Source: Myroides phaeus
GTDB taxonomy: Bacteria > Bacteroidota > Bacteroidia > Flavobacteriales > Flavobacteriaceae
Assembly (NCBI RefSeq): GCF_900099675.1
Contig: NZ_FNDQ01000007.1
Span: 1-64,000 of the forward strand
Direction of reading: 5' to 3'
DNA: 64,000 nt
Below, piece after piece: positions 52,386-63,563 of this stretch (position 1 is the stretch's first letter; each line of letters opens with the position of its first letter). The position numbers and the translations under genes were made by a program. The notes under the pieces were generated by a model, which saw only the letters and a program-made list of their open reading frames with translations, searched no databases and was not told where the DNA came from.

Positions 52386-53423
52386 ATGAAATTAAAGAAC
52401 ATCTTAGTTTTACTTGTAGTATTAGGAGGATTCGGTTTATTAGGATATCTGTACGTTTGGTACGGAAAGGCATTTTCTCCAAACCTGCACGGATGGGATG
52501 AAAACGAATATGTGTACTTAACAGAGGGAGATAATTTTCAAACTGTGGTTAAGAAGTTAGAGCCATATTTGAATGATGTGAATGGTTTTGAGGAGATTGC
52601 AGAGCAAAGAAGCTACTCTGGAAATATTATGGGGGGAAAGTTCAAGTTGAGAAACGGAATGAACAGTTATGACCTTATTCAAGCTTTGAGAGACAATGTG
52701 CCTGTTCGTTTGACGTTTAACAATATGGAACGCGTTGAAAACTTAGCAGGACGTATGGCGGCGCAAGTTGAACCAGATAGTTTGGCTTTCTTACAATCGT
52801 TTTACGACGAGAGCTTCTTGAAAGAAACAGGGTTTACGAAAGAGAATGTATTGGCGTGTTTTTTACCTGAAACGTATGAGTTCTACTGGAATGTAAATCC
52901 GTTGAAAATTAGAAATAGAGTACATAAAGAGTATATCCGTTTTTGGAATGCTGAGCGTGAGGAGAAAGCAAAAGCATTGGGATTAACCCCTATTGAAGTG
53001 TCTATTTTAGCATCTATCGTACAAAAAGAAACTTCTAAAAATGACGAAAAGTCTAAAGTAGCTGGTGTATATCTTAATCGCTTAAGAATGGGAATGCCTT
53101 TACAAGCTGATCCAACTGTGGTGTATGCTAAGAAATTATATACAGGTGATTTTGATCAAGTAATCAAAAGAGTGTACTTAAAAGATACGGAAATACCCTC
53201 TCCGTATAATACGTATCAAAATACAGGATTGCCTCCAGGGCCTATTTTTATGGCAGATAAGAATACAATTGACGCTGTGTTAAATGCAGAGAAACACGAT
53301 TATGTGTACTTCTGTGCAAGCGTTGAGAAAATGGGGTATCACGAGTTTGCTGTTACTTTAGCGCAACACAATGCTAATAGTAGAAAATACAGTACTTGGT
53401 TAAACCAAAATGGAATAAAATAA
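52386..53423 (+). CDS. mltG: endolytic murein transglycosylase
   Basis: 345 residues. One N-terminal membrane helix (about 5-25), a LysM-like subdomain (about 40-110), then the YceG catalytic region with the active Glu in ILASIVQKETSKNDEKS (about 218) and GVYLNRLRMGMPLQADPTVVYA. ETYEFYWN and PSPYNTYQNTGLPPGPI are the remaining signature blocks. It cleaves nascent glycan strands at the inner membrane and sets their length. Last gene of the dapF operon. Confidence 0.95.
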   Translation: MKLKNILVLLVVLGGFGLLGYLYVWYGKAFSPNLHGWDENEYVYLTEGDNFQTVVKKLEPYLNDVNGFEEIAEQRSYSGNIMGGKFKLRNGMNSYDLIQALRDNVPVRLTFNNMERVENLAGRMAAQVEPDSLAFLQSFYDESFLKETGFTKENVLACFLPETYEFYWNVNPLKIRNRVHKEYIRFWNAEREEKAKALGLTPIEVSILASIVQKETSKNDEKSKVAGVYLNRLRMGMPLQADPTVVYAKKLYTGDFDQVIKRVYLKDTEIPSPYNTYQNTGLPPGPIFMADKNTIDAVLNAEKHDYVYFCASVEKMGYHEFAVTLAQHNANSRKYSTWLNQNGIK

Positions 53424-53442
53424 ACAGTTTGTTTTTAAACGT

Positions 53443-53478
53443 AAAAGAGGATGTCTATATAGGCATCCTCTTTTTTTG
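53443..53478 (+). terminator. terminator of the dapF-mltG operon
   Basis: AAAGAGGATG / CATCCTCTTT stem followed by seven T. Confidence 0.85.
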
Positions 53479-53765
53479 ACTTTTTGTGTAGTTTATTGTA
53501 TTAGTTTTTTAATTCTTTGGGAGTAAGATTAGACTAACAATATGTAAGTAGTTTTGTTGTTTTTAGAGGGGCGAGAAAGATGTGATGGTAGAATAAGGGT
53601 ACTTTAGTTTTGGTAAACACTTCTTGTTTTTAGAGAAACAAGTTTATTAGAATGAAGAGATAATAAATGGTTTTGATTTCATTGCGTTAAGAAGTTGAGT
53701 TTAAATGCAATTGTAAAAAAGGGAATGAAAGTACAAGGAGGTAGCGTAGTGTCGGTATATAAAAG
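53479..53765. other. gene-free region between convergent operons
   Basis: 287 bases between the two terminators; nothing recognised. Confidence 0.5.
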
Positions 53766-53798
53766 AAAAGGGAGAACATCGCAATGTTCTCCCTTTTA
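53766..53798 (-). terminator. terminator of the RND efflux operon
   Basis: AAAAGGGAGAACAT / ATGTTCTCCCTTTT stem, 14 bp with a 3-base loop. Confidence 0.85.
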
Positions 53799-53841
53799 GG
53801 TTTTTCTATTTAAAGTTTGGCTACTTTACTTGTTTTGTAAA

Positions 53842-55314
53842 CTATTTCCAACCTCCACCAAGAGATTTGTATAGCTTAACTCTCGATAGTAATTTGTTTT
53901 GTTTAAGTTTATTCAAATTCAACTCACTATCAAGCATATTTTTTTGAGCGTTGATTACCTCAATATAAGTTGCATATCCACTATTGAATAATAAGTTAGA
54001 TTGCTTAACACCTAACCTTGATGTAGAAACTTGTTCTTCTGCAATGTCAATTTGCTCTCTCACAGTTTCAGATGTAATCAAAGCATCAGTTACTTCTGTA
54101 ATTGCTGTGTAAACTGTTTTCTGAAAGTCAATCTCTGACTTCGTTCTTTCAATTTTAGCTACCTCAAAGTCTGTTTTTAGTTTCTTTTTGTTGAAAATAG
54201 GTGCGGTAAGCTTACCTACTAAACCACCGAAAAGAGAACCAGGAATATTAAACCAATTAGAGCCTAACATACTGTTTACTCCTCCTGTAAGGTCTATTTG
54301 TAATGATGGATATCTACTTGTTTGCGTCACCCCTACAATAGCATTTTTAGCTTGTAACTCTAATTCTGCTGCTTGTACATCAGGTCTTTGGCTAACCATA
54401 TATAACGGAATACCAGTTGTCAGGGTTTCGTCGTATTTTACATCAGCTAATTTGGTGTCCCTTTCAATATCATTAGGCAACTGACCAGTAAGTAATGACA
54501 AGGCGTTTTCTTGAATAGCAATCTGTTGTTTCAAAGAAGGAATTAACGCTTTGGCTACCAACATTTGGTTACGCGTTTGCTGAATTGCCAAGGAAGTGAT
54601 TTGTCCCGCATCGCGTTGTAATTCTACAATCTTCAGGGTGTTTTTAGTCAACTCATAGTTAGTTTCAGCTACTTCCATTTGTGCGTCTAACAACAGTAAG
54701 TTGTAATATCCCTCAGCAATATTGGCAATTAAAGTAGTTTGTACTGCTTTCTTAGCCTCATTGGTCTGTAAGTACCTTGCTAATGCTTCTGTACTTTTAC
54801 TTTTTATCTTTCCCCATATATCTATCTCCCAGCTCAATCCTAAACCAGAGATGTATTGTGCCGAGTTTACATACATATTATCTGGAGCCTCTTTTCCCTT
54901 GTCAGCATAGTACTTAGAAGAAGGCGAACCGTAGTAATTTTGAGATTTATATTGATAAGAAACACTTCCCATATCCATATTAATTGAAGGCAACCATTCT
55001 AATTTAGCTTGGCCAGCTTTCATATTAGCAATTTCAATGTTTTTGACTGCATTTTGCATATCAAAGTTGTGTTCTAACCCCTTTTCAATTAATTGGATTA
55101 ACGTTTCATCTTCAAAGAAGGTTCTCCAATCAATATCAGCAATACCAACAGAGTCGTTTGCTGTTCTAATTGAATCACTTTGTCCTCTATAACTTTCAGG
55201 CAAGTCTAATTGAGGTGCTCTGTATTTCGATTGTGGCGCACAAGACTGTAATGCCACCAAAGCAGAAACCATAGAAGCATATAAAGTGTATGTTAATATT
55301 CTTTTTGTATTCAT
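53842..55314 (-). CDS. outer-membrane efflux lipoprotein (TolC/NodT type)
   Basis: 490 residues. Lipobox LQSC (Cys25) then CAPQSKYRAP. The two TolC-type repeats of coiled-coil helices are visible: WWEID-like DWRTFFEDETLIQLIEKGLEHNFDMQNAV and the LLTGQLP / RPDVQAAELELQAKNA segments. It forms the outer-membrane channel of the tripartite pump encoded upstream, 12 bases from the RND gene. Confidence 0.9.
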   Translation of the reverse strand: MNTKRILTYTLYASMVSALVALQSCAPQSKYRAPQLDLPESYRGQSDSIRTANDSVGIADIDWRTFFEDETLIQLIEKGLEHNFDMQNAVKNIEIANMKAGQAKLEWLPSINMDMGSVSYQYKSQNYYGSPSSKYYADKGKEAPDNMYVNSAQYISGLGLSWEIDIWGKIKSKSTEALARYLQTNEAKKAVQTTLIANIAEGYYNLLLLDAQMEVAETNYELTKNTLKIVELQRDAGQITSLAIQQTRNQMLVAKALIPSLKQQIAIQENALSLLTGQLPNDIERDTKLADVKYDETLTTGIPLYMVSQRPDVQAAELELQAKNAIVGVTQTSRYPSLQIDLTGGVNSMLGSNWFNIPGSLFGGLVGKLTAPIFNKKKLKTDFEVAKIERTKSEIDFQKTVYTAITEVTDALITSETVREQIDIAEEQVSTSRLGVKQSNLLFNSGYATYIEVINAQKNMLDSELNLNKLKQNKLLSRVKLYKSLGGGWK

Positions 55315-55326
55315 AGGTTTCTATTT

Positions 55327-58300
55327 TTAGTCGTTAGTAAATTTTGCTTTAAGTTTTTCATCCCACGTTTGGAAAATGAAGAATAGTACTGGGATAATAA
55401 AAATCCCTACGACTACTCCACATACCATACCTCCCGCGGCACTAAAACTGATAGAATGGTTACCTTGAGCAGATGGACCAACAGTAAACATCAATGGAAT
55501 TAATCCAGCTACGAAAGCAAATGATGTCATTAAGATTGGTCTTAAACGCATCTTAGACCCCTCTATAGCTGCGTCAAAAATAGATAAGCCATTGCGTCTT
55601 TGTTGTAAAGCAAACTCCACAATTAGAATAGCGTTCTTAGCTAATAAACCAATCAGCATAATCAGTCCTACTTGTACATAAATGTTATTTTGTAATCCCG
55701 CTAAGTTTACAAATAGCGCCACCCCTAATAACCCTGTTGGTACAGTAAGTAAAATTGCAATAGGCAATAAATAACTCTCGTACTGTGCACATAGTAAGAA
55801 GTAAACAAATATAATACTCAAGGCAAAAATTAAGATAGCTTGGTTACCTGAGTCTTTTTCTTCTAAAGACATTCCTGTAAACTCATACGAATAGTTACCT
55901 GGTATTTTCCCTGTTACCTCTTCAATAGCTTTCATAGCATCTCCTGTACTATAACCCGTAGCAGGTGTAGCTTTAATAGAGATAGAATTGTATAAGTTAT
56001 ATCTCGTTACCGTTTGTGGACCTAATGTTTTTTTCAGTTTAATCAATGTGTTGGCGGGTAACATTTCACCGTCTTTGTTTTTCACGTAAATAGAACGGAA
56101 AGACTCTGGATTTTCTCTAAAAGGAATATCTGCTTGCATATACACACGGTATGTACGTCCAAATCTGTTGAAATCACCAGCTTTTATACGACCGTAGTAA
56201 TTCTTAACTGTTGTCATTAAATCTTTTACGCTAACACCTAAAGATTTTGCTTTCACATAATCAATTTCTAATAAGTATTGAGGGTAATTGGCTTTAAAAG
56301 AAGTAAACGCATTTGCAATTTCGTCTCTGCTTTTCAACTCTTTTATCACCTCATCACTAACTTTACTGAATTCGTCAAATCCGCCACCCATACGGTCTTG
56401 AAGAACAAATTCAATACCACCGAAGTCACCAAATCCTGAAATAGTAGGTCTTGGGAATACGTTGAATGACGCCTCGTTAATAACAGATAAGTCGGATTGA
56501 ATTTCCTCAATAATCTTGTCTATATTCTTTGTTTTTCCTCTTTCTTTGTACGGTTTCAAATTAAGGAAACCAACAGCAAATGACGGACTCGCGTTACCAT
56601 CAATGGCGTTATAACCAGAAATAGCAGTCATTCCTTCAATATCCGTACGCTGTTTTAAAATACTATCGGCTTTAGCAAGAACAACTTTTGTACGTGCTAA
56701 CGAAGCACCAGGAGGCATTGCTAAAGAGTATGTGATATAACTGTCGTCTTCTCTTGGAATAAACGAAGAAGGTGTTTTGTATAAGAATACAACTCCTAAT
56801 CCGATGATTAATGCCAATCCAGCAATAGCTACTTTTTTATTGGTGATTAACTTCTTAATTGTAGCTACATATTTTTCAGTGAAACTGTCAAATGCTGTGT
56901 TGAAAGCAAAGAAGAATCTACCGCTTACGCGTTGTATAGTATTTTTATTTTTCTTTGCTACATACTCATCTCCTGAAGGTTGTTTTAAAAACAAAGCACA
57001 TAAAGCAGGACTCAACGTTAATGCGTTTACAGCTGAAATAAGAATAGCAAAGGCAAGGGTATAGGCAAATTGCTTATAGAATATACCAGCAGGACCTTGC
57101 ATAAAACCAACAGGTAAGAACACAGCTGACATTACTAAAGTAATAGAAATAATAGCTCTTGTAATCTCGTTCATCGTTGAGATTGTCGCTTCTTTTGCTT
57201 TCATTCCCGTTTGATGCATTTTCTCGTGTATAGCTTCAACCACTACAATAGCATCATCTACTACAATACCAATGGCGAGTACTAAAGCAAACATTGTTAA
57301 TACGTTAATAGAGAATCCCATTAAGTAGATAAAGAACAACGTACCTACCAAGGAAATAGGAATAGCAATAGCAGGAATAATTGTTGATCTAAAGTCTTGT
57401 AAGAATAAGTAAACGATAATAAACACTAAGAAGAAAGCTTCAAAAAGCGTACTTTTTACTTGGTTAATCGACTCGTCAATCTGATTCTTTACAGAGTAGC
57501 TAATTTCATAGTGAACTCCTTTTGGGAACGACTTAGAAACGCGTTCTAATACTTTTCTAACAGCAATATCAATATCTCTGGCATTTGAACCCGCAGTTTG
57601 CGTAATGTTCATTGTCAACCCAGGGTAACCGTTTACACTGTTATCACTCCCCACGTTAGACGCGCCAAATTCCACTCTTGCTACATCTTTTAATAGTAAA
57701 ACAGAACCATCTTTGTTTGTTTTAATAACAATGTTTTCATATTGTTCAGGTTGACTAAATCTACCTTTGTGTTTTAACGATGTTTCAAATGCCTCATCAG
57801 ATGTTTCTCCAAAAGCACCAGGTGCAATTTCAAAGTTTTGATCTTTAATCGCACTAATGATGTCTTGAGGAGTCAGACTATACAAAGCCAGTTTTTCTGG
57901 GTTTAACCACGTTCTCATAGAGTAATCACGTGCACCAATACGCCCAACCGATGCAACTCCGGGAACCCTTAGCAGTTCACGGTTGATGTTAATCTGTGTG
58001 TACGCTTGTAAGAAAGTTTCATCATATACTTCTTCAGGGTGGTCACTATAGAAGTTAATTGTCATAATGTTACCACTCTGACGAGGAGTAACAGAAATAC
58101 CGTTTTCATTAACTTCAGAGGGCAAATCGCCAGACGCTTTACTTACTCTGTTTTGTACGTTTACAGACGCTTGGTCAGGGTCAGTACCTGCTTTAAAATA
58201 TACGTTTATAGTTCCCGATCCACTGTTACTTGCTTTTGAACTAATGTAACTCATATTATCAACCCCATTGATAGATTCTTCAATCGGTAATAAGACACTT

Positions 58301-58476
58301 TGAGCAACAGTTTCAGCATTTGCACCAGGGTATGAAGTAGAGACAGTAACACTCGGTGGAGCAATCTCTGGGAAACGTGTTATCGGTAATAATGTAAGTC
58401 CAACTAACCCAAGTAATAAAAACATAATTGATATTACTGTAGCCAGGATAGGACGATTTATAATAGCTTTTAACAT
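55327..58476 (-). CDS. HAE1-family RND efflux pump, inner-membrane subunit
   Basis: 1049 residues, standard length. Twelve membrane helices in the 1+5+1+5 pattern. The N-terminus ([26 protein letters not shown]) is typical, and the proton-relay Asp pair is in [28 protein letters not shown] and [14 protein letters not shown] lie in the porter and C-terminal transmembrane parts. Drug-type (AcrB/MexB-like) proton antiporter; substrates cannot be read from sequence. Middle gene of the operon. Confidence 0.94.
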   Translation of the reverse strand: MLKAIINRPILATVISIMFLLLGLVGLTLLPITRFPEIAPPSVTVSTSYPGANAETVAQSVLLPIEESINGVDNMSYISSKASNSGSGTINVYFKAGTDPDQASVNVQNRVSKASGDLPSEVNENGISVTPRQSGNIMTINFYSDHPEEVYDETFLQAYTQININRELLRVPGVASVGRIGARDYSMRTWLNPEKLALYSLTPQDIISAIKDQNFEIAPGAFGETSDEAFETSLKHKGRFSQPEQYENIVIKTNKDGSVLLLKDVARVEFGASNVGSDNSVNGYPGLTMNITQTAGSNARDIDIAVRKVLERVSKSFPKGVHYEISYSVKNQIDESINQVKSTLFEAFFLVFIIVYLFLQDFRSTIIPAIAIPISLVGTLFFIYLMGFSINVLTMFALVLAIGIVVDDAIVVVEAIHEKMHQTGMKAKEATISTMNEITRAIISITLVMSAVFLPVGFMQGPAGIFYKQFAYTLAFAILISAVNALTLSPALCALFLKQPSGDEYVAKKNKNTIQRVSGRFFFAFNTAFDSFTEKYVATIKKLITNKKVAIAGLALIIGLGVVFLYKTPSSFIPREDDSYITYSLAMPPGASLARTKVVLAKADSILKQRTDIEGMTAISGYNAIDGNASPSFAVGFLNLKPYKERGKTKNIDKIIEEIQSDLSVINEASFNVFPRPTISGFGDFGGIEFVLQDRMGGGFDEFSKVSDEVIKELKSRDEIANAFTSFKANYPQYLLEIDYVKAKSLGVSVKDLMTTVKNYYGRIKAGDFNRFGRTYRVYMQADIPFRENPESFRSIYVKNKDGEMLPANTLIKLKKTLGPQTVTRYNLYNSISIKATPATGYSTGDAMKAIEEVTGKIPGNYSYEFTGMSLEEKDSGNQAILIFALSIIFVYFLLCAQYESYLLPIAILLTVPTGLLGVALFVNLAGLQNNIYVQVGLIMLIGLLAKNAILIVEFALQQRRNGLSIFDAAIEGSKMRLRPILMTSFAFVAGLIPLMFTVGPSAQGNHSISFSAAGGMVCGVVVGIFIIPVLFFIFQTWDEKLKAKFTND

Positions 58477-58538
58477 ATAAAATTATTTAGTAAGGTGAGT
58501 AAAATAACGCATAGTTCAATTGTTGTTTGACGAGTAAA

Positions 58539-59681
58539 TTAGTTGACAGGTTTTACATACATTCCTTCAGTTAATTTGTCAAAACCAGTTTTAATTACGC
58601 GGTCTCCGATTTTTAATCCTTCAGAAACAATATAGTTTGTTCCAGATACCCCGTTTAATTCGATTGATTGTAGTTTTACTTTATCCTCGTTGTCTAAGAT
58701 GTAAACAAAAGTTTTATCTTGAATAGAAGTAGTTACTTCTTGTGGAATTAAGATTACGTGAGGATTTGTTTCTTTTAATTTGATTGTTCCAGTGTTACCA
58801 GATCTCATAACATCTTGAGAGTTTGGAAATGAAGCTCTAAGAGAAATAGAACCTGTTGTACGGTTAACTTGTCCATTAATCATATCTACTTTTCCTTTTT
58901 CAGCATATTCGTGTCCGTCAGCTAAAATCAATGCTACGTCTGGTAAGTATTGTCCAGCTGCTGTTGTATCCGTTTTTTTATTTCCTTTGCTGAAGTATAA
59001 AAAGTCAGACTCACTCATTCCGAAGTAAACATAAACTTCACTTACATCAGAAAGTACAGTAAGCGGTTCTTTATCACTTTTAGAAACTAAGTTACCAATA
59101 CGTTTAGGCATACGACCAATGTATCCACTTACAGGAGCTTTGATTACTGTGTAGTCTAAGTTAATCTTAGCACTTGCCACAGCGGCACTTGCTTTCGCTA
59201 ATGAAGCTCTTGCGATTTCGTAGTTAGCTTTTGCTGTTTGCAATTGTACCTCAGCAATTACCTCATTGTCGATCAATGGTTTTAAACGATCTATTTCAAG
59301 CTTTGCATTTTTCAGTTTTGCCTTTTCTACATTTTCCGTAGCTACCATATTGTTTAAAACCTCTTGGTAAGGCTGTGGGTCTACTTTAAAAAGAGGTTGT
59401 CCTTCTTTTACAAAAGCCCCCTCATCTACAAATATTTGTTCTAAAAGACCTTCAACCTGAGGGCGAATCTCTACGTTTACTTTACCCTCTATGTTTCCGA
59501 TATAGTCTTTAATTGTAATTGCAGTTGTTGTATCTACTTGAATGATAGGTAAAGCCAGTGCATTTTCTTTCGGATCTATCGTTTTAGAAGAACCAATATT
59601 ACAGCTATTGATACCTATCAATGTACCTATCATTATCAAAGCTGAGATTGCTACTAAAACTGTTTTTTTACTTGTTATCAT
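58539..59681 (-). CDS. RND efflux periplasmic adaptor (membrane fusion protein)
   Basis: 380 residues. Signal with a cysteine at about 27 (LIGINSC), likely lipid-anchored. Lipoyl halves GNIEGKVNVEIRPQVEGLL and VIKAPVSGYIGRMPKRIG surround a helical hairpin rich in Ala/Lys/Glu; the beta-barrel and membrane-proximal domains follow. It bridges the RND pump and the outer-membrane channel. First gene of the operon. No TetR or other local regulator lies beside it. Confidence 0.92.
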   Translation of the reverse strand: MITSKKTVLVAISALIMIGTLIGINSCNIGSSKTIDPKENALALPIIQVDTTTAITIKDYIGNIEGKVNVEIRPQVEGLLEQIFVDEGAFVKEGQPLFKVDPQPYQEVLNNMVATENVEKAKLKNAKLEIDRLKPLIDNEVIAEVQLQTAKANYEIARASLAKASAAVASAKINLDYTVIKAPVSGYIGRMPKRIGNLVSKSDKEPLTVLSDVSEVYVYFGMSESDFLYFSKGNKKTDTTAAGQYLPDVALILADGHEYAEKGKVDMINGQVNRTTGSISLRASFPNSQDVMRSGNTGTIKLKETNPHVILIPQEVTTSIQDKTFVYILDNEDKVKLQSIELNGVSGTNYIVSEGLKIGDRVIKTGFDKLTEGMYVKPVN

Positions 59682-59992
59682 TTTAAATACTGTTAATTGT
59701 TGAAGGTGAGAAATAATCTACACTGAAGTACTATTCAATACTAATGCCAAAAAAGAGAAAACTAAATCAAAATATTCGGTATGTTTTTTGTAACGTGTTG
59801 ATATGTAGTAAAATACTTGTTGTTTTTGTAATAAATCAAAGTATTTTGAAAAGAAATATAAAACAAATCAAAGATTGTGAAAGTGTTGCATTGTGGGGAT
59901 GTGCTCTACAAAATGAAAATGATATACTATTCTTTAATTTATTAAGTAAACTTTCTTTTTCCACAATTAGCCATTTAAAAAGTAGTGTAAAT
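59682..59992. other. divergent region between the efflux operon and comM
   Basis: 311 bases. A frame open upstream of comM (from 59744) has no similarity to the family. No full-consensus promoter visible. Confidence 0.5.
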
Positions 59993-61534
59993 ATGTTAGA
60001 AAAAGTTTTCGGTAGTGCTGTTTACGGCATTGATGCAACAACAATAACTGTTGAGGTACACATTGACAAAGGAGTGGGGTATCACCTGGTAGGATTACCA
60101 GACAGTGCAATTAAAGAAAGTAGCTATCGGATAGCGGCAGCGTTAAAGAATAACGGTTATCGTATGCCAGGTAGAAAGATAACAATCAATTTAGCACCTG
60201 CCAATTTGCGAAAGGAAGGGTCTTCTTACGACTTGGTTATTGCTATTGGTATATTGGTTTCGTCAAGCCAGATTACTCTTCAAAAGACTTTAGGGGATTA
60301 TGTAATTATGGGAGAGTTGTCATTAGATGGTTCTTTGCAGTGTATCAATGGTACTTTACCTATTGCTATAAAAGCAAAGGAAGAAGGCTTTAAGGGCATT
60401 ATTATTCCCAAGGGAAATGAAAAGGAAGCTGCTATTGTTGAGGGGTTAGATGTTTACGGTGTTAGTAAAATAGATGAGGTAATTGATTTTTTATCAGGTA
60501 AAGTAAACTTAGAGCCTGTGAAGTTAGATTTGAAAGCAATGTTTAACGACGATTCAGAAAACCATTTAGCTATTGACTTTAAGGATGTGAAGGGACAAGA
60601 GAGTATTAAACGGGCAATGGAAATTGCAGCCGCAGGGGGGCATAATATTATATTAATAGGACCACCGGGATCAGGGAAAACGATGTTGGCAAAGCGCTTA
60701 CCAAGTATATTACCTTCAATGACATTGGATGAAGCATTAGAAACTACCAAGATTCACAGTGTAGTAGGCAAGGCAAAAGACAGCGGATTAATCTGCAACC
60801 GACCTTTTAGAAGTCCACACCACACGGCCTCGTCTGTATCTCTTGTTGGCGGAGGCGGATACCCACAGCCAGGTGAAATATCTCTTGCTCATAATGGAGT
60901 ATTGTTTTTAGATGAGTTGCCTGAGTTTAGACGCGATGTATTAGAAGTGATGCGACAACCTTTAGAGGATAGGGAAGTGACCATTTCGAGATCGAGGTTT
61001 ACCATTACATATCCGTCTTCTTTTATGCTTGTGGCAAGTATGAATCCAAGTCCAAGTGGGTATTTCAACGATCCTGATGCGCCTATCAAGTCGTCTCACG
61101 CTGAAATGCAACGTTACCTCAACAAGGTGTCAGGTCCTTTGTTAGATAGAATAGACATTCATATAGAAGTAAATCCTGTGCCTTTTGAAAAGTTGTCTGA
61201 CAAACAGTTGTCTGAACCAAGCAAAGACATCAAAGAAAGAGTAATAGCAGCACGTAATATACAGTCTACGCGTTTTGAACCTCATAAAGGGGTACACTAC
61301 AACGCACAGATGAATACGGCTTTAATAAGAAAGTATTGTAGTTTAGAAGAAGATTCGCTGAGCTTGTTGAAAAGTGCGATGGACAGACTGAATTTATCTG
61401 CTCGTGCCTATGATCGTATATTAAAAGTATCGCGAACAATAGCAGATTTGGATTATAGTGAAAAAATAATGCCCCAGCACATAGCTGAGGCAATACAATA
61501 TCGTAGTTTAGATAGAGAGGGGTGGTTAGGATAA
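59993..61534 (+). CDS. comM: YifB/ComM family AAA+ ATPase (Mg-chelatase-like)
   Basis: 513 residues from ATG 59993; a frame open from 59744 would add 83 residues with no family match. The N-terminal ChlI-like domain (FGSAVYGIDATTITVEV) precedes AAA+ motifs: Walker A GPPGSGKTMLAKRL (about 222-235), Walker B GVLFLDELPEF and sensor VASMNPSPSG. The C-terminal Mg_chelatase_C region contains LSARAYDRILKVSRTIADL. ComM acts as a branch-migration helicase in natural transformation of some bacteria. Its last codons overlap the end of the convergent gene by 9 bases. Confidence 0.9.
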   Translation: MLEKVFGSAVYGIDATTITVEVHIDKGVGYHLVGLPDSAIKESSYRIAAALKNNGYRMPGRKITINLAPANLRKEGSSYDLVIAIGILVSSSQITLQKTLGDYVIMGELSLDGSLQCINGTLPIAIKAKEEGFKGIIIPKGNEKEAAIVEGLDVYGVSKIDEVIDFLSGKVNLEPVKLDLKAMFNDDSENHLAIDFKDVKGQESIKRAMEIAAAGGHNIILIGPPGSGKTMLAKRLPSILPSMTLDEALETTKIHSVVGKAKDSGLICNRPFRSPHHTASSVSLVGGGGYPQPGEISLAHNGVLFLDELPEFRRDVLEVMRQPLEDREVTISRSRFTITYPSSFMLVASMNPSPSGYFNDPDAPIKSSHAEMQRYLNKVSGPLLDRIDIHIEVNPVPFEKLSDKQLSEPSKDIKERVIAARNIQSTRFEPHKGVHYNAQMNTALIRKYCSLEEDSLSLLKSAMDRLNLSARAYDRILKVSRTIADLDYSEKIMPQHIAEAIQYRSLDREGWLG

Positions 61535-62299
61535 TTTATCTTCTTTAGGGTAATAACCAATTGCCTGTCTGTACAGTGCAAAACACACACTGAATAAGAA
61601 CGGAATTGTAAAGAAAACTCCAACTAAGAAAAAGAATAAACCTGCTCCAACCACAAAGTAGCTAAACAATAAGATTAATATAATGGTGAATGGTTGTTTA
61701 TTAACGACCATTACACTGTTTTTTACAGCTTGAATAGGTGATAAATTACCAAAGATAATTAATGGAGTAACAAACACGATAAGTGCGTTTACAAGCCAGT
61801 TAATTGCCATTGCTACCATACCTAATCCTTCCATTTGTAAGAAGAAAACAATCGTAGATAATACAATAGACACTACAAAGTGTATAATTAAAAGATATAA
61901 TCCTTTTACGTTTATAAAGTATTTAAACGCTAAGAATAAGCTTGATCTTTTTCCTTTGTAAGCATTTGCGGCCATTTCTAAAAAGCCAGCCATAAGGATT
62001 GAGCTAAAAGCAGTAAGTCCCGTCATAACCAATAGGTAGATATAAATCTGGTCTAAAGGTAAGTTCATAGGCGAGAATGTTTGTAATTGCTCTAATACAG
62101 CCTCTGTGTCCTCTCCATACATTTTTAAAAGAATAGATGAAAAACCAATAGAAGCTAAAAACGTCAGAAGCATTAAAGCTGCCGATGCTGGGATTACTAT
62201 TTTCTTATAATAAGCAAAGGCTTCAGACATTACGTTGTTCATTTGTAGGTTTAAACCATTTTCAGCAATGTCTTTAAGTCGTTGTTTTGTATTGTCCAT
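61526..62299 (-). CDS. multi-pass membrane protein of unknown function
   Basis: 257 residues with six predicted membrane helices (for example IVIPASAALMLLTFLASIGF and TIILILLFSYFVVGAGLFFF). Conserved hypothetical in flavobacteria, sometimes mislabelled beta-carotene monooxygenase. No catalytic motif seen. It overlaps comM by 9 bases (convergent) and lies 39 bases downstream of the ypfJ-like gene, so likely the second gene of that unit. Confidence 0.7.
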   Translation of the reverse strand: MDNTKQRLKDIAENGLNLQMNNVMSEAFAYYKKIVIPASAALMLLTFLASIGFSSILLKMYGEDTEAVLEQLQTFSPMNLPLDQIYIYLLVMTGLTAFSSILMAGFLEMAANAYKGKRSSLFLAFKYFINVKGLYLLIIHFVVSIVLSTIVFFLQMEGLGMVAMAINWLVNALIVFVTPLIIFGNLSPIQAVKNSVMVVNKQPFTIILILLFSYFVVGAGLFFFLVGVFFTIPFLFSVCFALYRQAIGYYPKEDKLS

Positions 62300-62338
62300 A
62301 AGCTAAGCCATTTGTTTTGGCCTTGTAATTAATTGTTA

Positions 62339-63193
62339 TTATCTCAAGTGGTCGAAAGTATTTCCTTGTTTTATATCTCCAGTATTAAATCCTTTCATAA
62401 ACCATTCTTTTCTTTGTTGAGAAGTACCGTGTGTAAACGAGTCAGGGTTTACTTGTCCTGTAACTCTTTTCTGAATAGCATCATCTCCTACAGCTTGTGC
62501 TGCACTTAAAGCGATATCAATATCTTTAGGCTCTAAGTATTTTTGGTTGTATTTAGCCCAAACCCCAGCGTAGAAGTCAGCTTGTAACTCTAAACCAACT
62601 GAAAGTTTGTTAGCTTCTTTTTTGTTTTTACCTTGTTGTAATTGGTGTACTTTGCTATTTGTACCCAATAGTGTTTGTACGTGGTGTCCTACTTCGTGTG
62701 CAATTACATAAGCAATAGCAAAGTTACCACGTTCAGCACCAAAACGGTTGTGTAGTTCTTCAAAAAAGCGCAAGTCCATATATACAGTCTCGTCAGCCGG
62801 ACAGTAAAAAGGACCAACATCAGCAGTAGCACCACCACATTTAGTGTTTACTTGATCATCAAATAACTCCATTTTAGGTTCGCGATATTGCATTCCGTTT
62901 TCTTGGAAAATTTTGTGCCACGCATCTTCAGTATCAGCAAAAATTACTGCTACCATTTTACCCATTTGTTGTTCTTCTTGAGATAGTTGTCTTGTTTCAA
63001 CTTGCTCAGTTTGCTGACCTGTATTCATTTGTTCTAAAACAGGTGCAATTTGTTTGCCTGTTTCTCCTCCAAACATATATAGCAATACAGCTATAATCCC
63101 CACAAGTCCACCACCTAAAGCAGTTTTACCAGCAGAAGATTTACCTCTACTATCTGTGACGTTTTTACTTTCTCTACGACCTTCCCATTTCAT
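62339..63193 (-). CDS. neutral zinc metallopeptidase family protein (YpfJ-like)
   Basis: 284 residues. Short cytosolic N-terminus, one membrane helix (about 28-43), then an outer domain with the zinc motif HEVGHH (about 166-171) and the third ligand region ELQADFYAGVWA. CPADETVYMDLRFF and HGTSQQRKEWFMKGFNTGD are family blocks. Substrates unknown. Likely anchored in the inner membrane facing the periplasm. Confidence 0.88.
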   Translation of the reverse strand: MKWEGRRESKNVTDSRGKSSAGKTALGGGLVGIIAVLLYMFGGETGKQIAPVLEQMNTGQQTEQVETRQLSQEEQQMGKMVAVIFADTEDAWHKIFQENGMQYREPKMELFDDQVNTKCGGATADVGPFYCPADETVYMDLRFFEELHNRFGAERGNFAIAYVIAHEVGHHVQTLLGTNSKVHQLQQGKNKKEANKLSVGLELQADFYAGVWAKYNQKYLEPKDIDIALSAAQAVGDDAIQKRVTGQVNPDSFTHGTSQQRKEWFMKGFNTGDIKQGNTFDHLR

Positions 63194-63520
63194 ACTTTAA
63201 TGTTTTTTGTGCAAAAATAGCAAAATTTGAGTACTTAATGTTATATATCTATTTTTTAAAGAGAACAGCTAATTGTGGGGTAGATATTTGATGCTTAGGT
63301 GTAATGGGAATGAAAGATAGATTGTGTTGTGGGATTGTTGTTAGTAGAAGTAGCTTTTAGATTGAATAGGGGAACTGCATTGAAAAGTAAATAACAATAG
63401 TTCATTGTAAGTTTACAAAGAATAGGGGGTAATTTAAAACCTTTTAAAGAATGAGTTGGTTAATACTCATTCATTCTATCTATACAGCAAACAAGTATCG
63501 TTGAGGTATCGATATAAAAA
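63194..63520. other. intergenic region between the ypfJ-like gene and yebC
   Basis: 327 bases. A hairpin GAATGAGT / ACTCATTC at 63449-63472 has no T run; otherwise nothing recognised. Confidence 0.5.
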
Positions 63521-63543
63521 AAGAGCCTCCAGTGGAAGCTCTT
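63521..63543 (-). terminator. terminator of yebC
   Basis: AAGAGCCTCC / GGAAGCTCTT stem with one mismatch, T run on the minus strand. Confidence 0.75.
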
Positions 63544-63563
63544 TTAAATATTATAATCGGTGA

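Noticed and set aside
59744-59992. 83-residue N-terminal extension of ComM
   Set aside because: The family starts at MLEKVFGSAVYG (59993), and the extension shows no similarity and unusual composition.
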